Part shown: piece by piece, positions 45,280-56,153 of the stretch
How the letters are laid out: each line of letters opens with the position of its first letter
Position numbering within the stretch: position 1 is the first letter of the stretch
Assembly: GCF_011759365.1 (NCBI RefSeq)
Contig: NZ_JAARLZ010000005.1
Span: 248,001 to 312,000 of the forward strand
Direction: 5' to 3'
Source of the DNA: Luteibacter anthropi
GTDB lineage: Bacteria; Pseudomonadota; Gammaproteobacteria; Xanthomonadales; Rhodanobacteraceae
DNA: 64,000 bases
Notes under the pieces: model-generated
What the model was told of the DNA's origin: nothing
The model's input: only the letters and a program-made list of their open reading frames with translations
Database searches by the model: none
Position numbers and translations under genes: made by a program

Positions 45280-45708
45280 TCAGCGATCGGTCTCGAACAG
45301 CGACTTAAGCATGTCGATGGCCTCGGCGGGTGATATCTCGCCGGCCTCCATCTTCTCGCTGATGTCGGCGATGGCCTTGCCGTCGCGATGCCAGAACGGC
45401 GCGTCGCGGGTGGCGATATGGAGCGGGCGGGCTTCCTGGCCCACCACCACGATCTCGGCGATCTCGGCCTGTTCGGCGAAGATCACTTCCAGCGCATCGT
45501 CCACCTCGGCCGTGTGGCCACTGGCGTACTCGCGCACGACCGAGCAGGCGCGGCCATCGTCGGCACGCAGTTCCAGGCCCGGGATGGAGGGATTCAGCTC
45601 GAAGATGCTCTGCACCTCGTCCAGCACCTCGTCGGTGGGCACGAGATCGCCGGTGACGAGCAGTCCCCAGGGGCGCTGGCGCAGCGTCCCCGGCTTGATG
45701 GGAGTCAT
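45280..45708 (-). CDS. Hypothetical protein between ftsK and lolA
   Basis: This 142-residue acidic, cytosolic-looking protein is placed tightly after ftsK (6 bp), with lolA 31 bp further. Blocks are LRQRPWGLLVTGDLVPTDEV, AEIAEIVVVGQEARPLHIAT and a C-terminal helix AEAIDMLKSLFE. It has no signal peptide although it sits between two envelope genes. No family is recognised. Confidence 0.7.
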   Translation of the reverse strand: MTPIKPGTLRQRPWGLLVTGDLVPTDEVLDEVQSIFELNPSIPGLELRADDGRACSVVREYASGHTAEVDDALEVIFAEQAEIAEIVVVGQEARPLHIATRDAPFWHRDGKAIADISEKMEAGEISPAEAIDMLKSLFETDR

Positions 45709-45714
45709 GGGGTG

Positions 45715-48063
45715 TTAGTCCTTCGGAGGCGGCGGCGCGAGCACTTCACGGTTGCCGTTGTGCTGCGGCGCGCTGACGATGCCGTCCTGCTCCATCTGCT
45801 CGACGAGGCGGGCGGCGCGGTTGTAGCCGATGCGCAGATGACGCTGCACGCCGGAGATGGACGCGCGCCGCGTCTCGGTCACCACGCGCACGGCGCGGTC
45901 GTAGAGCGCGTTGTCGCTGTCGGCATCGCCGTCGGCGTCCTGCGGGAGGCCGGATTCGTTGATGATCTTGCCGTCGGCGGTGGACTGGACTTCTTCCAGC
46001 ACGCCTTCGATGTAGTTCGGCGCACCCTGCGCGCGCAGCCATTCCACCACGTTGTGCACCTCGTGGTCGTCCACGAAGGCGCCGTGCACGCGGTCGGGCG
46101 TGGCGGTGCCGGGCGGAAGGTAGAGCATGTCGCCGTGACCCAGCAGGGCTTCGGCGCCGGACTGGTCGAGAATGGTGCGCGAGTCGATCTTCGACGACAC
46201 CTGGAAGGCGATGCGCGTGGGGATGTTGGCCTTGATGAGGCCGGTGATCACATCCACCGACGGGCGCTGGGTCGCCAGGATCAGGTGCACGCCGGCCGCA
46301 CGGGCCTTCTGTGCCAGGCGGGCGATGAGCTCTTCGACCTTCTTGCCGACGATCATCATCATGTCGGCGAACTCGTCGATGATGATGACGATATGCGGCA
46401 GCGGTTCCAGCGGCTCGGCCACCATGCCCGGCATGTCGGGGTTGGCGCGGAACAGCGGATCGAGCAGGGGCTGCCCGGCGCTTTCTGCCTCGCGGACCTT
46501 CTTGTTGAAGCCACCCAGGTTGCGCACGCCCACGGCGGCCATGAGCTTGTAGCGGCGCTCCATCTCGGCCACGCACCAGCGAAGCGCGTTGGCGGCTTCC
46601 TTCATGTCGGTGACCACGGGTGCCAGCAGGTGCGGAATCTTGTCGTAGACCGACAGCTCTAGCATCTTCGGGTCGATCATGATCATGCGCACGTCTTTCG
46701 GGCTGCTCTTGTAGAGCAGGCTCAGCACCATGGCGTTCACCGCCACGGACTTGCCCGAACCCGTCGTGCCGGCCACCAGCAGATGGGGCATCTTCGCCAG
46801 GTCGGCCACCACGGCCTTGCCGCCGATGTCCTTGCCCAGCGCCAGCGCCAGGGGTGACTTCACCTGGTCGTAGCGCTCGGACTTGAGGATTTCGGAAAGG
46901 TAGACGATCTGCTTCTTGGTATTGGGGATTTCCAGGCCGATGACGTTCTTGCCCGGAATGACGTCCACCACGCGCACGCTCACCACGGACAGGCCGCGGG
47001 CGATGTCCTTGTCGAGGCTGGAGACCTGGCTGCCACGCACGCCGGCGGCGGGCTCCAGTTCGAAACGGGTGATGACCGGGCCCGGATACACGCCGACCAC
47101 ACGGGCTTCGATCTTGAAGTCGCGCAGCTTGAGCTCGACCTGCCGCGAGAGCACTTCGAGGGTTTCCTCGGAATACCCCGGGCCCTGCGGGGGGGCGTCG
47201 TCCAACAGCGACAGCGGCGGCAGCTCGCCATCCATCGATGCGCCCGTGAACAGCGGAATCTGGTTTTCGCGAACGGCACGCTCGCTCTTGGTCACCACGG
47301 TGCTCACCGGCGACTCGATGCGCACCGGCTCACGCTTGGCCTGCTTGACCGCCTCGGCCTTCTTCACTACCTCGCGCTCGGCACGGGCCGAGCGGGCGGC
47401 CATCACCTCGGGGGCCTGGCGCACCTTGCCGCCAAACCAGCCACCCATGCGCACCACCAGCTCGCCAGTGGAGTCCATCAGCTTGAACCAGGAAAGGCCG
47501 GTGGCCAGCGTGACCGCGATCAGGCCCACCGCCAGCAACAGCAGCGGCGCGCCCTTGTCACCGAAAGCGTTGTGCAGGCCCCTGCCCACCCACTTGCCCA
47601 CGATGCCGCCGGGGCCTTCGGGCAGCACCGGCATGTCGATGTTCAGGTAGGCCAGCGCCGGCGCGGTGATGAAGAAGAACACGAAGCCGATAAGCCGCAG
47701 CGAGGGCTCCCATGCCTGCACGTTGCGCTCGCCGCGATGGCGGATCACCTGGATGCCCAGGGCCAGCAGCAGCAACGGGAAGCAGTACGACACCAGCCCG
47801 AAGATGTAGCGGAGCATGTTGGCGATATTGGCGCCCACGGGGCCGCCAAAATTGGTGGCGTGCTCGGCCACGCCCATGTGACCCCAGCTGGGGTCCTGGT
47901 CGTTGTAGCTGAGCAGGCACACCAGCAGGTAGAGGGCGAGCGGCAGCAACAGGAGCGCCCCGGCCTCGCGCAGCCGGCGCTTGAGCTCGTCGCTCAGTCC
48001 TTCCCGTTGGGCCTTGACCTGGGCCTTGGCCTGCTTTTTCACGACTTTCGCGCTGCGCGCCAC
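45715..48063 (-). CDS. ftsK: DNA translocase FtsK
   Basis: This 782-residue septal DNA pump has four or five N-terminal transmembrane segments (about 32-190) and a rather short basic linker (190-300). The RecA-like motor has Walker A GTTGSGKS and Walker [14 protein letters not shown]. The C-terminal winged-helix gamma domain ([19 protein letters not shown]) reads KOPS and activates XerD. Length is typical of the shorter FtsK/SpoIIIE forms. The 209 bp to the divergent trxB hold both promoters; no site was pinned down. Confidence 0.97.
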   Translation of the reverse strand: MARSAKVVKKQAKAQVKAQREGLSDELKRRLREAGALLLLPLALYLLVCLLSYNDQDPSWGHMGVAEHATNFGGPVGANIANMLRYIFGLVSYCFPLLLLALGIQVIRHRGERNVQAWEPSLRLIGFVFFFITAPALAYLNIDMPVLPEGPGGIVGKWVGRGLHNAFGDKGAPLLLLAVGLIAVTLATGLSWFKLMDSTGELVVRMGGWFGGKVRQAPEVMAARSARAEREVVKKAEAVKQAKREPVRIESPVSTVVTKSERAVRENQIPLFTGASMDGELPPLSLLDDAPPQGPGYSEETLEVLSRQVELKLRDFKIEARVVGVYPGPVITRFELEPAAGVRGSQVSSLDKDIARGLSVVSVRVVDVIPGKNVIGLEIPNTKKQIVYLSEILKSERYDQVKSPLALALGKDIGGKAVVADLAKMPHLLVAGTTGSGKSVAVNAMVLSLLYKSSPKDVRMIMIDPKMLELSVYDKIPHLLAPVVTDMKEAANALRWCVAEMERRYKLMAAVGVRNLGGFNKKVREAESAGQPLLDPLFRANPDMPGMVAEPLEPLPHIVIIIDEFADMMMIVGKKVEELIARLAQKARAAGVHLILATQRPSVDVITGLIKANIPTRIAFQVSSKIDSRTILDQSGAEALLGHGDMLYLPPGTATPDRVHGAFVDDHEVHNVVEWLRAQGAPNYIEGVLEEVQSTADGKIINESGLPQDADGDADSDNALYDRAVRVVTETRRASISGVQRHLRIGYNRAARLVEQMEQDGIVSAPQHNGNREVLAPPPPKD

Positions 48064-48257
48064 TTAACTACCAACCTCGATTGACGTTTCGCGGCATCAT
48101 GCCACGGCCCGACGCCCCCGGGGGTGACCGGGCATCGGTATCATGCAGCGCATGTCTTGAATCGCACCTCGGTGTTCCCCATTCTTCCGGGCCTGAACAC
48201 GAGTCACCTCCCCCCGGGGAGGCCCGCGGTACGTCGATGCACCATACGCCGCAGTAA

Positions 48258-49238
<981 letters not shown>

Positions 49239-49277
49239 GGCGAAGGCCCTGCGCCCACGGGCGCGGGGCCGTCCGGC

Positions 49278-50411
49278 ATGAACGGGATCCGTTTCCTCGA
49301 CGGCCTTGCCGACATCGCTCCTGCCGACTGGGACGCCCTCGTCCCGGACGGCAATCCCTTCGTATCCCATGCCTTCCTCGCCGGCCTGGAAACCACCGGC
49401 TGCCTGCGCGAGGCCTACGGCTGGCGCCCCCGGCACATCGCCCTCTTCGAAGACGGCAGGTTGCTGGCCGCCGCACCCACCTATCTCAAGGGCAATTCGC
49501 ACGGCGAATTCGTCTTCGACTGGAGCTGGGCTGCCGCCTGGGAGCGGGCCGGCGGCGATTACTACCCCAAGCTGCTCGTTGCATCGCCCTATTCGCCCGT
49601 GCCGGGCCCGCGCCTGCTGGTGCGCGACGGTGAGGATGCGCCCGCCTTGCGTCGCCGCCTGGTCGAGGCGCTGGTGGAAGAAACCGACCGGCTGGGGCTG
49701 TCATCGGTACATGCGAATTTCCTGGCCGACGACGATCTCCCCGCCTTCGACGAGCGCTGGCTGGTCCGCGCCGACTACCAGTTCCACTGGCATAACCGGG
49801 GCTATGGCGATTTCGACGATTTTCTCGCGGCGCTGAACTCGAAGAAGCGCAAGAACATCCGCCAGGAGCGCGGTTACGCACACGCCGCCGGCCTCACGCT
49901 GGAGATGCGCGGCGGCGATACGCTGTCCGACGCGCAGTGGCGGCAGATCCATGCGCTATACGAACTCACCTTCGACATGAAGGGTAACCACCCTGCCCTC
50001 ACCGCCCGTTTCTTCCATCACCTTGGCGCCTCGCTCGGTCCCGCCGTGCAGGTCGCCATGGCGCGGGATGGCGAGGATATCGTGGCGATGGCCTTGTTCA
50101 TCCGCAGCCGTGACGTGCTTTACGGTCGGTACTGGGGCGCCAGCGTCGAAGTGTCCGGGCTGCATTTCGAGCTGTGCTACTACCGGGGCATCGATTACGC
50201 GATCCGCGAAGGCATCACGCGCTTCGAGCCGGGTGCGCAGGGTGAGCACAAGCTGGCCCGGGGCTTCCTGCCCTCGGTCACCCATTCGCGCCACTACATA
50301 GCGCATGATGGTTTCCGTCGCGCGGTGGCAGAGGCGCTGGTCCAGGAGGCCGGCCATCGCGACGCCTATCGCGACGAGCTCATGACCCACTCGCCCTACG
50401 CCGACCGATGA
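49278..50411 (+). CDS. GNAT/FemAB-like acyltransferase (DUF482 family)
   Basis: This 377-residue protein has a tandem GNAT-like fold: LDGLADIAPADWDALV at the start, AALNSKKRKNIRQERG in the middle, and ITRFEPGAQGEHKLARGF late. These are the hallmark blocks of the DUF482 family (peptidoglycan-related, BioF2/FemAB type). It is probably a cytosolic acyl- or aminoacyl-transferase. The stop overlaps the aat start (ATGA). Its link with aat, an aminoacyl-tRNA transferase of related fold, is conserved in several gammaproteobacteria. Confidence 0.88.
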   Translation: MNGIRFLDGLADIAPADWDALVPDGNPFVSHAFLAGLETTGCLREAYGWRPRHIALFEDGRLLAAAPTYLKGNSHGEFVFDWSWAAAWERAGGDYYPKLLVASPYSPVPGPRLLVRDGEDAPALRRRLVEALVEETDRLGLSSVHANFLADDDLPAFDERWLVRADYQFHWHNRGYGDFDDFLAALNSKKRKNIRQERGYAHAAGLTLEMRGGDTLSDAQWRQIHALYELTFDMKGNHPALTARFFHHLGASLGPAVQVAMARDGEDIVAMALFIRSRDVLYGRYWGASVEVSGLHFELCYYRGIDYAIREGITRFEPGAQGEHKLARGFLPSVTHSRHYIAHDGFRRAVAEALVQEAGHRDAYRDELMTHSPYADR

Positions 50412-51121
50412 TCCGCCTGCCGCAATTGCACCCGTCGCGCCCGGCGCTGTTTCCTACGCCGGAAAGTGCCCTTGATGAGCCCAATGGCCTGCTGGCCTGG
50501 GGCGGTGATCTCTCGGCCGAACGCTTGCTTGCGGCCTATTCGCAGGGTGTGTTCCCTTGGTTCAACGAAGACGAGCCGATCCTGTGGTGGTCGCCCGATC
50601 CGCGTTGCGTCTTTCGTACCGATGGCGTGCATGTGAGCCGCAGCCTGCGCAGGCAGCTGGCGAAGACGAACTGGCGACTCACGGCGGATACCTCGTTCAG
50701 CCGCGTCATGCAGGCCTGCGCGGCGCCGCGCAATGGCCAGCCAGGGACATGGATCGGGCGGGACATGATTGCCGCGTACGAAGAGCTGCATCGGCTCGGG
50801 CACGCGCACAGTGTCGAAGTGTGGGATCGCGGCACGCTCGTGGGCGGTATTTATGGTGTTGCCATCGGCAGGCTGTTCTGCGGCGAGTCGATGTTTTCCG
50901 CGCACACGGGCGGCTCGAAGGTGGCGCTTGCCGGGCTGTGCCAGCTGCTGCACGGATGGGGATTTCCCTTGCTCGATGCCCAGGTGACCAACCCTCACCT
51001 GATGAGCATGGGGGCGGTCGAAGTGCCGCGACGCGAGTTCGTATCACAGGCAAGAAGGCTATCGGCCATGCCCGGCATCGTCGGCTCCTGGGTGAAATAC
51101 CAGCTCCCCCTCCCCTTGTAG
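50408..51121 (+). CDS. aat: Leucyl/phenylalanyl-tRNA-protein transferase
   Basis: This 237-residue enzyme transfers Leu or Phe from tRNA to N-terminal Arg/Lys, marking proteins for ClpS/ClpAP (N-end rule). Family blocks are FPTPESALDEPNGLLAWGGD, SQGVFPWFNEDEPILWWSPD, CGESMFSAHTGGSKVAL and AQVTNPHLMSMGAVEVPR. The stop TAG (51119-51121) is formed by the conserved end of the first REP unit, so the last residues may derive from the repeat insertion. Confidence 0.97.
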   Translation: MIRLPQLHPSRPALFPTPESALDEPNGLLAWGGDLSAERLLAAYSQGVFPWFNEDEPILWWSPDPRCVFRTDGVHVSRSLRRQLAKTNWRLTADTSFSRVMQACAAPRNGQPGTWIGRDMIAAYEELHRLGHAHSVEVWDRGTLVGGIYGVAIGRLFCGESMFSAHTGGSKVALAGLCQLLHGWGFPLLDAQVTNPHLMSMGAVEVPRREFVSQARRLSAMPGIVGSWVKYQLPLPL

Positions 51122-51418
51122 GAGCGCGCCTGCGCGCGACCCGGACGGGCCGATACATTGGAGCTCACCGCGAAATCCGGTCGCGCGCAAGGCGCGCTCC
51201 TACAAACGCCCACGCACCCTGCCTTGTAGGAGCGCGCCTGCGCGCGACCCGGATGGGCCGATACATTGGAGCTCACCGCGAAATCCGGTCGCGCGCAAGG
51301 CGCGCTCCTACAAAGGCCCGCGCACCCTGCCTTGTAGGAGCGCGCCTGCGCGCGACCCGGACTGGCTAATACACTGGCGCTCACCGCCACGCCGGTCGCG
51401 CGCAGGCGCGCTCCTACA
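51117..51418. repeat. Array of three REP inverted repeats, 108-bp period
   Basis: Units lie at 51117-51204, 51225-51312 and 51333-51418, each with GTAGGAGCGCGCCTGCGCGC and GCGCGCTCCTAC arms. Starts are exactly 108 bp apart. The first two are nearly identical, including their inner sequence and spacers; the third diverges inside. The array separates aat from the convergent MFS gene. Confidence 0.93.
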
Positions 51419-51426
51419 AGGAGTGG

Positions 51427-52836
51427 TTAGCGGGCGCGGTGGCCGCTCATTTCTGCGCCGGCGTTGCGTGGCAGCATGGCGCAGATGGGGGCGGCGATCA
51501 GCGAGAGCACGGTGACCACGATGAAGGCCACGCTGAAATCGCCCAGTTCCGCGTGATCGCGGCCATGCCATACCACCGAGACATGCAGCGCGGCGGCAGC
51601 CACGCAGATGCCTACCGAGAGCATCAGCTGCTGGAAGGTGGTGTAGAAACTCGTTGCACTGGAGAAGCGCTCGCTCGGCACGTCGGCATACGCCACCGTG
51701 TTGTATGCACTGAACTGCAACGACTGGAAGAAGCCGCCGAGCAGCAGGATCGTGTAGATCGCCCAAAGCGGCCAGTCAGGACGGAAGGCGGCGCACAAGC
51801 CGATGCAGATCACCGACAGCACGCTGTTCCACACCAGCGTGGCGCGAAAACCCCACATGCGCAGCACCGGCGACGCCGTGGCCTTCATGAGCATGGCGCC
51901 CAGCGCCGAAACGAAGGTGACCACACCGCTATGCGCCGCCGACATGCCAAAACCCAGCTGCATCATCAGCGGCAACAGGAAGGGCACCGCGCCTGCCGTG
52001 ATGCGCGTGAGCGATCCGGCATACACCGACAGGCGGAAGGTCGTGAAGCGCATCAGTGAAAGATCGAGGATGGGGTGCTCACTACGCCGCGAATGCAGCA
52101 CATACAGCGCACCAACCACGATGCCAAGGCCCATGAGCCCCCACGACCACAGGATGCCGTTGACACCACGACTGGCCATTTCCAGACCGAACACGAGACA
52201 CGACAGCGACGTGCCCGACAGCACGAAACCCAGCCGGTCGAACGGCGTCCTGGTGGCAAGACGGATATCCGGGATGTACTTCGTTGCCAGCCAGATGCCT
52301 GCCAGCCCGATGGGTACGTTGATGTAGAAGATCCAGCGCCACGAAATCCAGGTGACGATAAAGCCCCCCAGCGGCGGCCCGACCACGGGGCCGATCAGCG
52401 CAGGCACCAGCAGCCACGACATCGCACTGACCAGCTCGGACTTCGGCACCGAGCGCAGCAGCACCAGGCGCCCGACCGGCACCATCATCGCGCCGCCGAT
52501 GCCCTGCAACAGGCGCGACACGACAAGCAGCGGCAGATTGCCGGAAATGCCGCAAAGAATGGAGCCTATGGTGAACAGCGCGATGGCCGCGCGGAAAACA
52601 TTGCGCGAACCGTAGCGGTCGGCAATGACGCCACTGGCGGGAATGAAGACCGCGAGGCTCAGCATGTACGACGTGAGCGCCACGCTCATATGCAGCGGCG
52701 AGACATCGAACGAGCGGGCCATCGCCGGCAGTGCCGTGGCGAGGATGGTGCCGTCCAGTTGCTCCATGAACATCGCGCTGGCGATGATCAGGGCAACGGT
52801 GCGAAAGCCTGGAGCGGTGGTCATCCCGGTAGGCAT
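51427..52836 (-). CDS. MFS multidrug exporter, DHA2 (EmrB/QacA) type
   Basis: This 469-residue major facilitator protein has 12-14 transmembrane segments. Motif A LSLAVFIPASGVIADRYGSR lies near residue 58. A motif C-like VGPPLGGFIV lies near 155. QLDGTILATALPAMA at TM1 is the DHA2 (D1) signature. It probably exports drugs in exchange for protons. No regulator or EmrA partner is adjacent. Its stop lies 8 bp from the REP array. Confidence 0.9.
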   Translation of the reverse strand: MPTGMTTAPGFRTVALIIASAMFMEQLDGTILATALPAMARSFDVSPLHMSVALTSYMLSLAVFIPASGVIADRYGSRNVFRAAIALFTIGSILCGISGNLPLLVVSRLLQGIGGAMMVPVGRLVLLRSVPKSELVSAMSWLLVPALIGPVVGPPLGGFIVTWISWRWIFYINVPIGLAGIWLATKYIPDIRLATRTPFDRLGFVLSGTSLSCLVFGLEMASRGVNGILWSWGLMGLGIVVGALYVLHSRRSEHPILDLSLMRFTTFRLSVYAGSLTRITAGAVPFLLPLMMQLGFGMSAAHSGVVTFVSALGAMLMKATASPVLRMWGFRATLVWNSVLSVICIGLCAAFRPDWPLWAIYTILLLGGFFQSLQFSAYNTVAYADVPSERFSSATSFYTTFQQLMLSVGICVAAAALHVSVVWHGRDHAELGDFSVAFIVVTVLSLIAAPICAMLPRNAGAEMSGHRAR

Positions 52837-52872
52837 GGCGAGGGAGGCGCTTATTTTGCGCCTCGCAGCCGC

Positions 52873-53766
52873 TTACGTCGAGGCAGAACGTGCGCCGTGT
52901 TGCAGGTTCCGTTCACTTCGAAATACCCGCGCTTCGCCGCTCAGCGGATCGGTGAAGCGCAATTCACGCGCCAACAGCCGCAATGGATCATCGAATCCTT
53001 CGATTACCTCGCGCAACACAGGGTAATAAGGGTCACCTTCGATTGGAGCGCCCAGGCCAGCCATATGCACGCGCAACTGATGCTTGCGCCCGGTCACCGG
53101 CTCCAGGCGATAAAGCCATCGGTCCGCCTCGCGGGCGAGCACGTCGATGCGAGTGAAGGCATTTGCCTGGCCTTCTGCTTCGCGCATGCGAAAGAATGGC
53201 TCGCCACGCTCGATGCACGTGGCGCGCTCCAGCGGGAACACGCATCCCGGCAAAGGCGCGGCGATCGCCTCGTAGACCTTGGCGATCCGGCGTTCGCGGA
53301 ACAGACGCGTATAGGCGTCGCGACTGGAAGGCCTTGCCGAAAACACCACAAGACCCGCCGTGTCGCGGTCGAGGCGATGCAGTGCCACCAGATCGGGATT
53401 GCCCAGGCGCCGGGCCAGACGTACCGACAAGGTTTCTTCGACGTGCCGCCCTGCCGGCATCACCGGCAGGAAGTGCGGCTTGTCGGCGACCACGATGTCC
53501 TGGTCGCAATAGACGATGGTTTCCTCGAAGGGAATCCTGGGCTCGTCCGCCACCTCCCGGCGATAGGCCAGAAGCGCGCCGGCAACGTACGGGGCATCCC
53601 CGCCCACGATGGCGCCATCAACCGCCACCATGCCGCGCGCCAGCCTGTCCGCCCACACCGGCCGCGGAATCGAAGGAAATCGCGCCTCGAGGAAGTCGAG
53701 AAGGGTCTGCCATCCACCGGGAGGCAGGACAAGTTTGCTGACAGGCTGAAAGTGCATACATTCCAT
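52873..53766 (-). CDS. RluA-family pseudouridine synthase
   Basis: This protein of about 297 residues has the RluA core: HRLDRDTAGLVVFS with the catalytic Asp, then a region ending EPVTGRKHQLRVHMA and GDPYYPV. This matches RluA/TruC-type enzymes that isomerise uridine in rRNA or tRNA. The first 80 residues (SIPRPVWADRLARGMVAVDG) look S4-like. ATG 53766 and 53757 are equally possible starts. The specific RNA target is not evident. Confidence 0.9.
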   Translation of the reverse strand: MECMHFQPVSKLVLPPGGWQTLLDFLEARFPSIPRPVWADRLARGMVAVDGAIVGGDAPYVAGALLAYRREVADEPRIPFEETIVYCDQDIVVADKPHFLPVMPAGRHVEETLSVRLARRLGNPDLVALHRLDRDTAGLVVFSARPSSRDAYTRLFRERRIAKVYEAIAAPLPGCVFPLERATCIERGEPFFRMREAEGQANAFTRIDVLAREADRWLYRLEPVTGRKHQLRVHMAGLGAPIEGDPYYPVLREVIEGFDDPLRLLARELRFTDPLSGEARVFRSERNLQHGARSAST

Positions 53767-53819
53767 TGTAGATGGCCGGCATATACTGCATCCCAACCAC
53801 ATGAGCGGGGGCGCAAACC

Positions 53820-54857
53820 GTGATCGGCCGGTTCCTCAGGACGTTGTTCGGTCGTCGTGATCCCAGCGTGTTGCCCACCCGCACGAGGCGTCCGCGCCCG
53901 CTCGTCGCGGATGCCGATTTCGATGCCCCTCCCGGCGCACTCACCGCCGAAGATATCGAAGACCGCTTCTTCCGGCTCGTCTACGGGTTTCCCGCAGCAC
54001 GCTCCTCGTCACTCTCGGCAGACGAGCAAGCCGTATTGCGTCACGTACGCGATGCGTTCGGCGGCGACCGCATCGACATCGCCACGCTGCCCCGCCTGCC
54101 TGCCGCCGTGCAGGCGCTGATAGGTCCGTTGCACAGCGCCAGGACCGACAGCCTCGCCCTCGTCCGCCGTATCGAAGCCGATCCCACGCTCGCCGACGAT
54201 GTCGTCCATGCCGTGAATCACTCGCCCCACGTGGCGGGCGGCCATGTCCGCGATGTCTCGGGCGTACTCGGGAGGGTCGGTTACCACGGCCTGCAACGCG
54301 TGGTGATGCAGGTGGCCATGCGGCCCGTACTGCGCCGGGATACCGGACCAGCCAGCCGGGCAGCGGGAGAGCGGCTGTGGGAACAGGCTGGCCGCAGCGC
54401 CCGCGCAAGCGCCTTTCTCGCCCAGCCGGACGGTGATCCCTTCGAGTCCTGGCTGGCGGGCTTGGTGAGCCAGACAGGCGTCCAGCCGGTGCTGGTCGAG
54501 CTGGAAAAATGGCGAGGTCTTTCCGGCGTGGGATACAGCCAGGCGTTCGTGGCGGCCGCCGGGCTGCAAGCCGAGCGCATCGCCCTGCATGCCGCCAGGC
54601 AGTGGGGACTGCCACCACGCGTGCTCCAGGCGCTTGCCGAGCGCGCAGACCCCGCCGATGGCGGCCTGCGCACCCCGCTGGGCCGGGCATTGCTGGCGGC
54701 CAGCCGTATCGCCATGCTCGACGTGCTGATCGAACACGGACTGGCCGAGCCGGGCTCGGTGCTGAAGGCGACGCCGTCGCAGGGCATCGGACAGGCGCGC
54801 CTGATCGCCTGCCGCAGCCAGCTGCGCAGGCCGATGGCCGTGGTGGCGGAGAGCTAG
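53820..54857 (+). CDS. HDOD domain signalling protein
   Basis: This 345-residue protein starts at GTG 53820. The Arg/Pro-rich N-terminus is followed by an HDOD domain from about 90 on: LPRLPAAVQALIG, RRIEADPTLADDVVHAVNHS and VLGRVGYHGLQRVVMQVAM. The HD residues of active phosphodiesterases are missing, as is usual for HDOD. Such proteins relay signals through protein contacts, often with c-di-GMP pathways. Transcribed divergently from the pseudouridine synthase gene. Confidence 0.85.
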   Translation: MIGRFLRTLFGRRDPSVLPTRTRRPRPLVADADFDAPPGALTAEDIEDRFFRLVYGFPAARSSSLSADEQAVLRHVRDAFGGDRIDIATLPRLPAAVQALIGPLHSARTDSLALVRRIEADPTLADDVVHAVNHSPHVAGGHVRDVSGVLGRVGYHGLQRVVMQVAMRPVLRRDTGPASRAAGERLWEQAGRSARASAFLAQPDGDPFESWLAGLVSQTGVQPVLVELEKWRGLSGVGYSQAFVAAAGLQAERIALHAARQWGLPPRVLQALAERADPADGGLRTPLGRALLAASRIAMLDVLIEHGLAEPGSVLKATPSQGIGQARLIACRSQLRRPMAVVAES

Positions 54858-54904
54858 CCGAAAAGGCGCCTCCGCGACTGGGAGAGCCCCCTGATACTGC
54901 ACCC

Positions 54905-55141
54905 ATGTACCAGTGGGTGACCATCATGGCCGGGGGGCCACAGGACGGCGACCGTATCGTGCGGGCTTTCGACAAGCCGCGCATGAACCCGCCTGCCCTG
55001 CGCGCGGTGGATGGCGAGGTCTGCTGCCCCGTGGCTACCCATACCGGTGTTCAGGGTGGCTGCTGCGTGGTGGTGCATCCCGACGCCACGCCCGGCCAGA
55101 TCGAGCGTGCCGTGGATGCCATGCTTGCCGACCCGCTCTGA
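54905..55141 (+). CDS. Small hypothetical protein
   Basis: This 78-residue product (MYQWVTIMAGGPQDGDRIVR at the start) has four cysteines in two pairs (CC near residues 39-40 and 52-53). A C-terminal helix follows (TPGQIERAVDAML). Not recognised. It lies between the HDOD and Mrr-like genes on the same strand. Confidence 0.55.
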   Translation: MYQWVTIMAGGPQDGDRIVRAFDKPRMNPPALRAVDGEVCCPVATHTGVQGGCCVVVHPDATPGQIERAVDAMLADPL

Positions 55142-55209
55142 CCCCCTGCCGTCCATTGTGGACGCCGCGTTATTATTGACCCTTATTCGACCCTGGCAGG
55201 GATCCACGC

Positions 55210-56076
55210 ATGTTTGCGGCGAACACCCCACCCGCCAGCAGCAAGGACGCGCTTGCGCGCCTGGGCTGGCAGGATTTCGAGCACCTGCTCGCGGAGCATT
55301 ACCGCGCGCAGGGTTACCGCGTGGAACATGCCGCGCCGGCACCGTCACTGAAAGCCCTGGGCAGCGGTCTCGACCTGCGCCTGCGCCGCGGTGACGAGTC
55401 ACTTATCGTCCGCTGCAAGCACTGGGATACGCTGGAAGTGCCGCCGCAGGAGGTCAACGAACTGCTGAGCGCCATGCTCAACGAGGCCTCCACGGGCGGC
55501 ATCCTCGTCACGCGCGGCCGCTTCAGCGCCGAGGCCCGCAACATCGCGCGCCGCCAGCCCCGCCTGCAGCTGGTGGATGGCGACGTTCTCAAGGTGATGC
55601 TGAAGCTTCCCGATCATCTCGATGCCGTGATGCCGGGCATGGCCAACGCCAGCGTTGCCGCTCGCAAGGCGGCACCTGCGCGGCGTCGTGCCGCACGTAC
55701 CGAACAGTCCAGGCTCGTGCCCCTCTTGCTCGGCGTGGTGATCCTGCTCTTGCTGGGCCTGTTTGCCTGGCGAGCGATATCGTCACGGCCGACCGCCGTG
55801 GAGGCTCCCGTCGAAGCCACCGCCGCGCCCGTGACCCCACCTGCACACAGGAACACCGGATCAGCAGCGACGCCGCCACTTGCGGTGGCACCGGCAAAAC
55901 CGGAGCCCGGCATTGCAACGACGTCAGTGGCCGATAGTCCCGCCCTGGCCCGCGAACTGGCCGAGCGGGCACGCAGCCATGGTGGCGCATCCTCCTCGTC
56001 ACCTGTCACGCATTCGTCCGACGAGGCCATCCGCGTGATGGAAAACAACACGCGCGAAGTCGGCTCATCCAGATAA
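55210..56076 (+). CDS. Membrane-anchored Mrr-type restriction endonuclease-like protein
   Basis: This 288-residue protein has an N-terminal Mrr_cat-like domain (about 18-140): LGWQDFEHLLAEHYRAQGYR, then GLDLRLRRGD and VRCKHW. The latter supply the D...(E/Q)xK-type metal site, here with Arg-Cys-Lys. One transmembrane helix (about 171-192) and a Pro/Ala-rich periplasmic-looking tail follow. Mrr-fold proteins with a membrane helix are common and rarely classical restriction enzymes. Function open. Confidence 0.8.
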   Translation: MFAANTPPASSKDALARLGWQDFEHLLAEHYRAQGYRVEHAAPAPSLKALGSGLDLRLRRGDESLIVRCKHWDTLEVPPQEVNELLSAMLNEASTGGILVTRGRFSAEARNIARRQPRLQLVDGDVLKVMLKLPDHLDAVMPGMANASVAARKAAPARRRAARTEQSRLVPLLLGVVILLLLGLFAWRAISSRPTAVEAPVEATAAPVTPPAHRNTGSAATPPLAVAPAKPEPGIATTSVADSPALARELAERARSHGGASSSSPVTHSSDEAIRVMENNTREVGSSR

Positions 56077-56153
56077 TCCTCGCGCGCTTCACATCCTTGC
56101 AATCTCCTGGGGCATAGGCTGGCCGGAGTCTCCGTGGCTTCCGGAAGTGCCTC

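Noticed and set aside
51117-51418. Regular spaced repeats resembling a CRISPR array
   Set aside because: Units are about 88 bp palindromic REP elements with near-identical spacers, repeated elsewhere singly. There are no unique spacers and no cas genes.
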